Source of the DNA: Erythrobacteraceae bacterium
GTDB lineage: Bacteria; Pseudomonadota; Alphaproteobacteria; Sphingomonadales; Sphingomonadaceae
Length of the DNA stretch: 45,708 bases
Assembly (NCBI GenBank): GCA_027487015.1
Contig: JAIYEK010000294.1
Coordinates: forward strand, 1-45,708
Direction: 5' to 3'
A program made the position numbers and the translations under genes. A model generated the notes under the pieces. That model made no database searches, was not told the DNA's origin, and worked only from the letters and a program-made list of their open reading frames with translations. Numbering within the stretch: the stretch's first letter is position 1; each line of letters begins with the position of its first letter. This document shows, in pieces, positions 16,301-23,238 of this stretch.

Positions 16301-17964
16301 CCGCGCTGCAGGTGTTCCAGAAGGCCTACACCCAGCGCCTGCGCGACGAGGGCGGACGACAGCTCATAGCCGTGCAAGCCCTGTCGGTTGGCGAAGTCGC
16401 TGTCGACGATGTCGCTCAGGCGGCAGAAAACATCGGCTTCGCCCAGGTCCGGCCTCCCCACCATCGAACCGATGGCGCCAAGGTCGAACTCTTTCATCCC
16501 ATCCAGACGGTTGCGAGCCACCTCGGCCAGCCATGAGAGCCACTCCTGCTCACCGAAGGCGCTCGTGGCCGGGGCGAGCGTCGCCCTGCCATACTCCCAT
16601 AGGAGACGGTGGATCGTGACCTCTCCGCCATCGACCAGCCGATCCCGCAGGCGCACCACCAAGCTGAAGAGGCGCGGCGTCCGCGCGATCTCCAACAGAT
16701 CCTCGTGCAGGTCAGAGCGGGTCAGCCCCTCGAGTGCCAGCCTCTGATCGAGCTCCCCTCCGGGCTCATTGCCGAACGGACCCACTTCGACCACCTCCGG
16801 CCTCTCGACAAGCGACGCGAGCCGACCAAGACGTTCGGTGAAATGCAGGTTCCGCGTGACAGCAACGACGCGGAACCGTCCACTGAACTCATTCGCCTGG
16901 AACACCGCGAGCACGTCCTTCCAAGGCGCACCTACGAACTCGTTCATACCGTCGAACACGACGGTGATCGCCGGCCCCTCGTCCACCGGCCTCTTGAGCA
17001 CGCGATCGAGCCGTCTCTGCCAATGCTGCGCGTCGCGAGAGTCTGTCATTTCGTGGAGGCGTTCCGCCAAAAAGCGTTTGATCGACGTCCGGGATACGCC
17101 CGTCAGGTCCGACGCGAAGCGTGAGGGGACGAGGATGACAATTGGCTGCTCGTCGAGGCGCTCGACAAGCCAGCTCAGGGTGGCCCAGGTCTTGCCGCTT
17201 CCCTGAAAGCCCATGACGACCGCAGGTGCGTCGATCCCCGACCTGCCGCCCCACCAGGCGTCGAGCCCTTCGTGAACTGCGGCTCGGCGAATGTGCGCAT
17301 GGGCGGCGCCCGCCGCGTCCTGGCCCAGTTCCGACTGCGAGACTCGAGGCTGGCCCCAGATTGCCTTCAGCTTCGCATGACTTGCTTGACGTAGACGGTC
17401 GAAGCCAAGATTCCAGGCCTCGAGGTCGCGGGTGAGCGAGATTAGGGCCGCATGACCATCGCTTTCGAGAGCCCGCGCCAGATCACCGGTGTCGATTGAG
17501 ACCATCTGATCCAGCACGGACGGAGCAGCGGTGCAAAGCGCCGCAAGTGCAGGGAACCCCTCGGTCTTCCAATCAATTACGACGATGGGTACCCCCGTCT
17601 CGTCACTCTTTCGAAGGAGCTTCTGCTCTAGCTGCTCCGGCGCGGGACGGGTGGCGACGAGGAACCAAGCTTCCAGCGCGGGGTCAAGTCCGAGCGCGTC
17701 GTCGATCTCTCCAAGTATCTCCCGGTCGCTGAGATTGGTATTGTCGGCGTAGCGCTTGGTCTCAATGCGGAACCGTCGGCCTCTCCGCCCTGACGGGCCT
17801 GCATCAGCGCCGTGTTGAAAGCCGGACTTCGCCACGGCGATGCCTACGTCGAGATGCTCGGAAACGAGCGCTGCAGCCACCTTCTCGAATTGACCTGGCG
17901 TAAGAGTCTGAAGCCTCTCCTTCAGGTCCGCAAGCATCTCATCAGTAGTGGGAGCTATCGCCAT
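13357..17964 (-). CDS. Giant STAND-like NTPase with PD-(D/E)XK nuclease domain (putative defence protein)
   Basis: The 1535-aa protein has an N-terminal restriction-like domain (about 20-150) with GQFEKVAAALV, D54 in HGADAG and E68-T-K70 in RFRIETKRY, a full D...ExK active site. The NTPase has Walker A GFQGSGKTWA near residue 255 and Walker B VVFDGMNE near 335, then a winged-helix-like region. More than 1000 residues of helical repeats follow. It is the first gene of the operon and shares its design with the last one, but the two are not close copies. The likely role is phage sensing and nucleic-acid destruction. Start ATG 17964 lacks a strong ribosome binding site. Confidence 0.8.
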   Translation of the reverse strand: MAIAPTTDEMLADLKERLQTLTPGQFEKVAAALVSEHLDVGIAVAKSGFQHGADAGPSGRRGRRFRIETKRYADNTNLSDREILGEIDDALGLDPALEAWFLVATRPAPEQLEQKLLRKSDETGVPIVVIDWKTEGFPALAALCTAAPSVLDQMVSIDTGDLARALESDGHAALISLTRDLEAWNLGFDRLRQASHAKLKAIWGQPRVSQSELGQDAAGAAHAHIRRAAVHEGLDAWWGGRSGIDAPAVVMGFQGSGKTWATLSWLVERLDEQPIVILVPSRFASDLTGVSRTSIKRFLAERLHEMTDSRDAQHWQRRLDRVLKRPVDEGPAITVVFDGMNEFVGAPWKDVLAVFQANEFSGRFRVVAVTRNLHFTERLGRLASLVERPEVVEVGPFGNEPGGELDQRLALEGLTRSDLHEDLLEIARTPRLFSLVVRLRDRLVDGGEVTIHRLLWEYGRATLAPATSAFGEQEWLSWLAEVARNRLDGMKEFDLGAIGSMVGRPDLGEADVFCRLSDIVDSDFANRQGLHGYELSSALVAQALGVGLLEHLQRGGLADRDLVQRALENWLDPIAGLDEKAEILRAAVSIQLAGETGRDDLLSPLVSAWLHSQNLPERHRSEVVRMAQPLCDPLLDIVETSSGAPEALAIEALRTLPADSDCRTRVIGRCVRWLSTISRDVDPPDRRHPDQERSRSQAMVARVGADADGPRTVLGHEVTFVERSRLEFGEAVAQLLEPGSLAQAIDVLELAALRVAILRRNDDWEHLKWICLLNHFDFAETAAALRARADAVLRLTPEPGVAAWLPARVGSLMLWLSGDEDLEALAVERNPDVDRGLSYEADYLNDPANSMIALERRHVDQTLLDHRLPLRRRIDRAKGFWTDYRLEPPASFVHEMRQALQSIDVSTLDRGEYHSIEDHNFGEITAAAARLVPDALAALHRRKLTGLPDRDDAARSTAAVRSTEQLLLVDDEVRAAAREVRVAPVGPGVHSESDVHSRMVLIELLDLPAVERVDHILQAGLSSVYSDYGDLLLPLSEADVDALVLRYCDAASDTVSQLLMLFAMAQAPIGDTSWDWISERVNDPDEQRRGIAMRLLYESDARRLGRTLAADGWHWTGGTSLWIDHFGSLALTAATVGIPFDQVAPSLAPWLLPRAVAMRGGSPEDVDIATSILRHVVEAPAPEPLDPGSAITIVDQRRAEDPAAVTMTICYGHEDGLLGGLKAAMDADLRREIREKAVETAKQRIEQVRMEGASLHMRDFRKLDLLPFIEHAPAVIDAWLEGMEEPSADFRRRVLRSEGLFVALCEALLEGDPLRGEMLWLALRQTLSTRFVSEGGVDKLIHIAFRMQDCPETIRQRVLSDATTDHSLFDVVLAASMNGGSSWLKAMVEADASSGVTWRFQRGRMIQAFDPCWDGVVPEWPVGPAESLRVSRIRAADAWVRRGVFARHWWDTYWAVGEDDDAFAAWTLLLSCIDRRGHVWMLPPDDAASRVPRRLAHFRANRDELQSAMKSQEKNLDKEFLGRKIIKTVGPWRTS

Positions 17965-18002
17965 CTAAGTTATTGATTCCATCCAGATCGAACGTACATT
18001 TC

Positions 18003-18040
18003 AGTATATGCCAATAGTCGCTCGGATTTAAGGTGCCAAT
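18003..18040 (-). promoter_or_regulatory. Candidate promoter of the STAND operon with TGCCAAT repeats
   Basis: On the minus strand TTAAAT (18026-18031) and TATACT (18003-18008) are 17 bp apart and lead to ATG 17964. TGCCAAT (plus strand) occurs at 18009-18015 and again at 18034-18040, next to the -10 and just outside the -35. The paired repeats may be an operator. The -35 is weak. Confidence 0.4.
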
Positions 18041-18187
18041 CGCAAGGCATTTTGGTGCGGTTGGGTGCCTGCACCGGGTTCGACGCCACCGATTATCGCA
18101 ATTTGCGGTTCTGCTCGCTGCTGAACCTCAATCCCAACGCAGTGCACCTCTCGGTTTGATCGTTCGAGCCTTGCATCAAACAAAGGG

Positions 18188-18216
18188 CTGGCAAAAATAT
18201 GCCTTTGATGTAATAT
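18188..18216 (+). promoter_or_regulatory. Candidate promoter of the Xre-ASCH / PIN-GNAT / kinase operon
   Basis: CTGGCA (18188-18193) and TAATAT (18211-18216) are separated by 17 bp. The predicted start gives a leader of about 28 nt before ATG 18252. The 287-bp divergent region (17965-18251) also holds the STAND operon promoter; I see no convincing gene in it. Confidence 0.45.
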
Positions 18217-18251
18217 TCTTGAAGGTTTTGCGGATCGGGTACGAGGTCTGA

Positions 18252-19043
18252 ATGAAGGTTGTCGGTAAGGTGTTCGAGGCAAAGCTGGCGAATGGCGGGA
18301 TGGACGACGCGCATGTCGGCCAACGCCTGCGGGAAATCCGCAAACTTGCCGGCCTTACACAGGAGCAGCTCGCCGAACGCCTGAATATCGGACAGGCGGC
18401 GCTGTCGCGGGTCGAGAAGCGGCGCGACATTCTTGTGTCGACTCTGCGGGACTATCTCGGTGCGCTCGGTGCCACCCTTCGGATCGACGCCCGGTTCGAC
18501 GATGCCTCGGCACTGGTGGCTAATGTGCATGAAGCCGAATTCCGCTTCGATCCCGTCGATGAAAACCAGCTCGTCCTGCCGATAATCGGCGAGGACCGGC
18601 TGCCGGCTCGGCGCGATGTCGTGTTCAGCATCAAGCCGGACTATTGCGATAAGATCGTCAGCGGCGCCAAGACAGTCGAGCTGCGCCGGAGGTTTCCGAT
18701 GTCGGTACCCGAAGGCACGACCGCGCTAATCTATGCGACAAGCCCGACTAGGGCGCTGCTCGGTATCGCTGAGATCGGAGAGGTGCATCGCTGCGCACCC
18801 GAAGAAATCTGGCAGACTTTCGCGGAGCGAGCGTGCATCACACGCAAGGATTTCGACAGCTATTTCGATGGCGTCGAGCGCGGTTATGCTATCGAACTTA
18901 AACGCGCCCGGCCTCTGCGGCGCGCACTGCAACTAAGCGAACTCCGCGACAGATTTAACTTCGAACCCCCGCAGTCTTTCCTTTACGCGACGCCACAGAT
19001 GCGGGAAGCTCTAGATTATGAGTGTTCCGAAATACCTCATTGA
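18252..19043 (+). CDS. Xre helix-turn-helix / ASCH-domain fusion
   Basis: The 263-aa protein has an Xre-type HTH near residues 22-75 (VGQRLREIRKLAGLTQEQLAERLNIGQAALSRVEKR). An ASCH domain follows at about 118-230 (VVFSIKPDYCDKIVSGAKTVELRRRFP, then TTALIYATSPTRALLGIAEIGEV). ASCH domains belong to the PUA-like RNA-binding fold and some act on nucleosides. Start ATG 18252 has GAGG 5 nt upstream. It is first in a tightly overlapping three-gene operon: the next gene begins 26 bp before its stop. The HTH suggests autoregulation, like an antitoxin; the ASCH part may bind modified RNA or the partner. Confidence 0.85.
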   Translation: MKVVGKVFEAKLANGGMDDAHVGQRLREIRKLAGLTQEQLAERLNIGQAALSRVEKRRDILVSTLRDYLGALGATLRIDARFDDASALVANVHEAEFRFDPVDENQLVLPIIGEDRLPARRDVVFSIKPDYCDKIVSGAKTVELRRRFPMSVPEGTTALIYATSPTRALLGIAEIGEVHRCAPEEIWQTFAERACITRKDFDSYFDGVERGYAIELKRARPLRRALQLSELRDRFNFEPPQSFLYATPQMREALDYECSEIPH

Positions 19044-20553
19044 TACCAATGTCTTCATAGGCCTCGAGGATCATGCAGAGGTCGCCCCCAACTTCGCCGC
19101 GCTGCTGCAACTGACGGCGCGCTACGGCGTGGGCGTGTTCGTCCATGCTGCGGCAGTCGACGACATTCAGCGTGATCGCGATCTAGCGCGGCGCCGTGTC
19201 TCGCTCAGCAAAATTCGCAAGTTCCCTGTCATCGATAAGGTGATGGGCCTGGACCAGCCCGCGCTCGAGGCGCGGTTCGGGCCAATCCGAAAGCCCAATG
19301 ACTTGGTCGATGCGACGCTGCTGCACGCCCTAGACATCGGCGTCGCCGACTTCCTCGTTACGGAAGATCAGGGCCTGCACGAACGCGCCCGGCGTACTTC
19401 GGCGACGCTTAGCGACCGGGTCCTCTACGTCGCGGATGCGGTGTCGTTCCTGCGCACAACCTACGAACCAATCGAGGTAGCACTTCCTCAAATACAGGAG
19501 GTCGACGCGCACCGCATTCCGGCGGAAGACCCGATCTTCGCGAGCTTGCGAGGCGACTATCCAGGCTTCGACGCTTGGTGGCGAGAAAAGTGCGTAAAGC
19601 CGATGCGCAAATGCTGGGTGGTCGTTGACGAGGGCGCGATTGCCGGGCTGGTCGTGCGCAAGGATGAGGCACCGGGTGATACTGACGCGAGCCTGCCGGG
19701 TACTAGGATCCTTAAAGTATGCACCTTCAAAGTGCGGCCCGAGAGCCGCGGGGTCAAACTCGGCGAGCTACTGCTCAAGCAAATCCTCTGGTATGCACAG
19801 ACGAACCGGCACGATGTCGTCTACCTCACCACCTATGCAGGCCAAGCGACCCTCATAGATCTACTCGAATTCTATGGTTTCATGCACACTCATGACAACG
19901 CGAACGGTGAGCGCGTTTATGAGAAGACGCTCTCGAGGGACCCGCTCGCGATTGTCCAGGGCCAGTCCCTTTTCGAGCTTGCTCGCTGCAACTATCCGCG
20001 GTTCGCGACGGGAACGGGTGTCAACGCCTATGTCATTCCGATACAAGAAGCCTATCACGAAGTCCTGTTCCCGGAGCTGATGCAGCGTAGTCAGTTGAGC
20101 CTATTTGGCACGGCCGCGGATCTGGGCATCCACACGCCAGGCAACACGATCCGTAAAGTGTATCTGTGTCGCGCGAAGGCGCAGATCGTCCAGCCCGGTG
20201 CCCTCTTGTTTTTCTACAAGGGGAAGTCCGGGCACCCACCTTCGCAGGCGATCACTACCGTGGGTATCTTCGAAGAAATGGCGCTTGCCCGGTCGACCGA
20301 AGAGTTGCGTCGCATCGCGGGCGGACGGTCGGTCTACAGCGATACGCAGCTCACCATGATGTCAGCTACGCCCGCGCGCCCGGTCAAGGTCATCAACTTT
20401 CTGCTTGCCGGGCATTTTGACCCGGCCATGAAACTGCAGACCCTGAAGAAAGATGGAGTGTTCGCCGACCATCCCCCGCAATCGATCAAACAACTGGACT
20501 CAACGCAACAGGGCGCTTTGTTAAGTTATGCGCAGCTTGGGTTCGCGGTATGA
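19018..20553 (+). CDS. PIN-GNAT-PUA-like multidomain protein
   Basis: The 511-aa protein combines three modules. Residues 1-150 form a PIN-like nuclease domain: YLIDTNVFIGLED with D9, KPNDLVDATLLHALDIGVADFLVTEDQGL with later acidic residues. Residues about 195-310 form a GNAT acetyltransferase (KVCTFKVRPESRGVKLGELLL, the acetyl-CoA loop, then LIDLLEFYGF). The C-terminal part (about 370-490; VYLCRAKAQIVQPGALLFFYKG, TTVGIFEEM) looks like an EVE/ASCH-type PUA fold. An RNA-cleaving or RNA-acetylating effector is plausible. It overlaps both neighbours and is probably their partner. Confidence 0.78.
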   Translation: MSVPKYLIDTNVFIGLEDHAEVAPNFAALLQLTARYGVGVFVHAAAVDDIQRDRDLARRRVSLSKIRKFPVIDKVMGLDQPALEARFGPIRKPNDLVDATLLHALDIGVADFLVTEDQGLHERARRTSATLSDRVLYVADAVSFLRTTYEPIEVALPQIQEVDAHRIPAEDPIFASLRGDYPGFDAWWREKCVKPMRKCWVVVDEGAIAGLVVRKDEAPGDTDASLPGTRILKVCTFKVRPESRGVKLGELLLKQILWYAQTNRHDVVYLTTYAGQATLIDLLEFYGFMHTHDNANGERVYEKTLSRDPLAIVQGQSLFELARCNYPRFATGTGVNAYVIPIQEAYHEVLFPELMQRSQLSLFGTAADLGIHTPGNTIRKVYLCRAKAQIVQPGALLFFYKGKSGHPPSQAITTVGIFEEMALARSTEELRRIAGGRSVYSDTQLTMMSATPARPVKVINFLLAGHFDPAMKLQTLKKDGVFADHPPQSIKQLDSTQQGALLSYAQLGFAV

Positions 20554-21098
20554 GCCAGCGCGTTGGACTATTGGGCCTTTCGGGCGTGGGTAAGACAACG
20601 ATGCTTAACCGGCTGTCCGAGAAACATGCGTTCACGCATTTAGAGGCGAGCCGTCTCATTAAGGCTGAGCAGGTGCGCCGGTCGATCACCGCACAATCAT
20701 CGGAAGCATTGCGGACAGGGCCGGTCCTCGACAACCAGGCATTGTTGATCGCCGGATTCCAACATGAGGCGAGCTCTATTAAGGGTGCGATTGTTTTCGA
20801 TGGCCATAGCGTGATCGATAGCGGCAACGGGTTGATCGAAATACCGGCAGCCGTTTTCGCAGCGCTTGAACTCAATGCAGTGTGCTTCTTGCAGGCAGCG
20901 CCCGCCGAAATCTTGGCGCGACGGCGGAGCGACAGCGCACGACAAAGACCGGCTCGGTCCGAGGAGGCACTAGCCGAACATCAGGCGAAGGCAATCGAGG
21001 TTGCAGGGGCAATAGCGGAGCAGCTTTGCCTGCCTTTCGCGCTCATAGGCGATGCGCAAGAAGCTAAGCTAGCCGCATTGATCCGCGGCCTGCCGTAA
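20550..21098 (+). CDS. Adenylate-kinase-like P-loop NTPase
   Basis: The 182-aa protein opens with Walker A GLSGVGKTTM at residues 9-18. It continues like a nucleoside monophosphate kinase fold: THLEASRLI, a VFDGHSVID segment as the Walker-B-like strand, then a lid-type region with FLQAAPAEILARRRSDSARQRPARS. ATG 20550 overlaps the PIN-GNAT stop (ATGA). It may phosphorylate a nucleotide or small molecule, or act as the energy-dependent switch of the triad. The substrate cannot be read from the sequence. Confidence 0.78.
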   Translation: MSQRVGLLGLSGVGKTTMLNRLSEKHAFTHLEASRLIKAEQVRRSITAQSSEALRTGPVLDNQALLIAGFQHEASSIKGAIVFDGHSVIDSGNGLIEIPAAVFAALELNAVCFLQAAPAEILARRRSDSARQRPARSEEALAEHQAKAIEVAGAIAEQLCLPFALIGDAQEAKLAALIRGLP

Positions 21099-21383
21099 CT
21101 TCGCTAGGCCAACTGATGGCAAATAGTGCGATCTGAAAGAGAAAGTTATTTGTGTTTTCGGTCAGAAAATGCATCGCGCATACTTTTCGATGAGGCGCAG
21201 GCGCCAGAGTGACCTGACGCTTCAGTTCACGGTTTCCCGCTGCAGAACACTCCTAAGCCTGGTCACTGAGCCAATTGTACTCTCTTGTACTTTTTGGCAG
21301 CTAGCGCTTAAGGTGCGATGACCGTGATGAGGGTCCCAACTACGATTGATCGGCAGCGAAGCCGACCGCATGCCCCCAATACC
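21099..21383. other. Gene-free 285-bp spacer with a 10-bp TTGTACT tandem
   Basis: No ORF is convincing here. TTGTACT occurs at 21275-21281 and 21285-21291, exactly one helical turn apart, a possible regulator site. A short TCGGC-AGCGAA-GCCGA hairpin lies further on. The region separates the convergent ends of the kinase gene and the ParB cassette, so it should hold transcription stops, but no clear terminator is visible. Confidence 0.4.
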
Positions 21384-22346
21384 TCATTCCTGCGGTGAAG
21401 GCACAGTCATTGACCCAATCGTCTCGATCTCTGCGATCCGCTGAAACTCAGACAGATATTCATGCCGATGGTTCGACAGCCAGCGAACCACCCGGGCGTT
21501 GCCGAGCAGCTTCGCGACATAGCCACGCGCGAAGGTCAGGTGGAGATTGTCGATGCCGTAGCTGTCTTCCACCGACTTCACTTGCGTCTGGAGAGTTGCA
21601 AGCTCCCGCTCCATCCGGGAAATCTGCTGGCTGGTAGGACCCGCTAGATCGTTCTTGCGCGCCTTCTTCGCTGGCGCTGCCAACTGATCTTCAGGCGTGG
21701 CCGCGAGGAGCGCGCGTGCGAAGATCAGCGAGTAATTGTTCTGTCCGATCATCAGGTCCGCCGCCTCGATCTGGCGCATCGGTGACATACGGCGCAGCAT
21801 GTCGAACACCCTCATCGAGCAATTGGTGTCCTTGAGCATGTCCGCAGTCTCTTCGCAGATGCCGTCGAGCAGGCGGAACCGCGCCCGGATCGAACCCACT
21901 TCCAGGCCGAGCGCGTCAGCGATCACGGCCTCGGTGACACCGCGCTCGATGGCGCGCACGATCATCCGGTGCTCCTGGATAGGCGGCAGGCGATTGACGC
22001 GCTTGTTGTAGGTGTAGGTCTCGTCATCGTTGGCGACGAGGCACTCGACCGTTTCGACGCCGAGCTGCTTCAGGACTTCGATGCGCAAATGACCATCGAG
22101 CAGGAAGTATTGCACTGGATTCTTCGGGTTGGGGACGACGGCAGGGGCTTCGACCAAGCCGATCGCTTTGATCGAGCTCACGATCTGGGCATATTTCCGG
22201 CTTTCCCGAACGCCTTCGCGCAATGTTTTCAGGGGCACGATCTGGTCGATGCGCACCGTTACAGACTGGCGCTCGAAGCCTAGTCGGACACGATTGTCGG
22301 CGCCGGGATCAGCGGGCGGGCGCTCTGCTGATGGCCAGTCAGTCAT
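21384..22346 (-). CDS. ParB-like protein with RepB-type C-terminal domain
   Basis: The 320-aa protein has a ParB N-terminal domain (about 30-115; IDQIVPLKTLREGVRES, FLLDGHLRIEVLKQLG). A helix-turn-helix follows (VTEAVIADALGLEVGSIRARFRLLDGI), then a region like plasmid RepB partition proteins, ending with a coiled segment (ISRMERELATLQTQVKSVEDS). The usual GERR-type box is replaced by DGHLR. It is the last of three linked minus-strand genes; its ATG overlaps the upstream stop by 8 bp. No ParA is nearby, so standard partition is unlikely; a role in recombination control is possible. Confidence 0.8.
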   Translation of the reverse strand: MTDWPSAERPPADPGADNRVRLGFERQSVTVRIDQIVPLKTLREGVRESRKYAQIVSSIKAIGLVEAPAVVPNPKNPVQYFLLDGHLRIEVLKQLGVETVECLVANDDETYTYNKRVNRLPPIQEHRMIVRAIERGVTEAVIADALGLEVGSIRARFRLLDGICEETADMLKDTNCSMRVFDMLRRMSPMRQIEAADLMIGQNNYSLIFARALLAATPEDQLAAPAKKARKNDLAGPTSQQISRMERELATLQTQVKSVEDSYGIDNLHLTFARGYVAKLLGNARVVRWLSNHRHEYLSEFQRIAEIETIGSMTVPSPQE

Positions 22347-23238
22347 CGACTTCGCCCGCGATCCGCATGGCGAGCGCCCGGGGCATCGTCTCGAGCCCTT
22401 CCGCCCTGAGCAGGGTCAGAAATCCATCGTCGGTCAGCAAATCCTTGATCGCCTCGACGATGAAGAGAAGGCGGGTCTGGGTGAAATCCGACTTCTTCAC
22501 GAGCAGACGCTGCTTTTCCGCCTCGCGCTGATAGACCTGCATCAGGTCGCTGGCAGTCAGCTTGCGGGTGGACCCCTTCCGCCCAAACTTCCCCGCTGAA
22601 ATAGACTTGCTGCGCCCACGCATGCGGAGGTCGAGGAGCCGGCGAACCGAAGCGAGCTTCTTCCCTCTCAGCTTGCCAGTCTCATAGGCTTCCAGCAGCA
22701 GGTTTTGCGCCTCTTCGCTTTCGGCGCGCGAGATTTCCATCGCAAGGCTGATCGGGATCAGCCCCGTCTCGACCGCTGACAGCAGCCGTTCCTCGCCGCG
22801 CTCGAGCAGGGTCACGATCATGCTGACCCACCCACTGGTGATGCCGATTTTGCGGGAGATCTCGGCTTCGGTGTAACCGCGTTTCCGCAGCGCACCGATC
22901 TCGTTCATGACATCGATCGGGCGCTGCACCCGGCGGGCGATGTTCTCCACCAGGCTCATGACGAGGCATTCGCTTTCGCTGGCTTCGATCACGACCGCCG
23001 GAATCTCGGTCTGACCCAGCATCTGAAATGCTTCGAGCCGCCCCTCACCGCACACCAGATCGTACCGGGTGCCGCCAGGACCATCGTGCTTGCTGACCGT
23101 GATCGGACGCTTGAGGCCGATGGTCTCGATATTGTTGACTATCTCGCGGTGCTGACGCTTGTTGCGCGCCCTGGGGTTGAGCACGGTGATCCTCGAAATC
23201 GGGATCATCTCGATGGTCTGGGGGCGGGTGACGGTCAT
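22339..23238 (-). CDS. ParB/Spo0J-like DNA-binding protein
   Basis: The 299-aa protein has the ParB N-terminal domain with box-like motifs VCGEGRLEAF (about 65-75) and VENIARRVQRP (about 97-107). It continues with a KorB-type helix-turn-helix (TEAEISRKIGITSGWVSMIVTLLERG) and a basic linker rich in Arg, Lys and Ser. ParB proteins are CTP-dependent clamps that load at parS-like sites; whether this copy binds CTP is not known. It starts at the recombinase stop (one-base overlap) and so is co-translated with it. No ParA partner is present. Confidence 0.85.
   Translation of the reverse strand: MTVTRPQTIEMIPISRITVLNPRARNKRQHREIVNNIETIGLKRPITVSKHDGPGGTRYDLVCGEGRLEAFQMLGQTEIPAVVIEASESECLVMSLVENIARRVQRPIDVMNEIGALRKRGYTEAEISRKIGITSGWVSMIVTLLERGEERLLSAVETGLIPISLAMEISRAESEEAQNLLLEAYETGKLRGKKLASVRRLLDLRMRGRSKSISAGKFGRKGSTRKLTASDLMQVYQREAEKQRLLVKKSDFTQTRLLFIVEAIKDLLTDDGFLTLLRAEGLETMPRALAMRIAGEVDD

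Noticed and set aside
18033-18251. 72-aa ORF before the Xre-ASCH gene
   Set aside because: It fills the divergent promoter region, lacks a ribosome binding site and has no motif.
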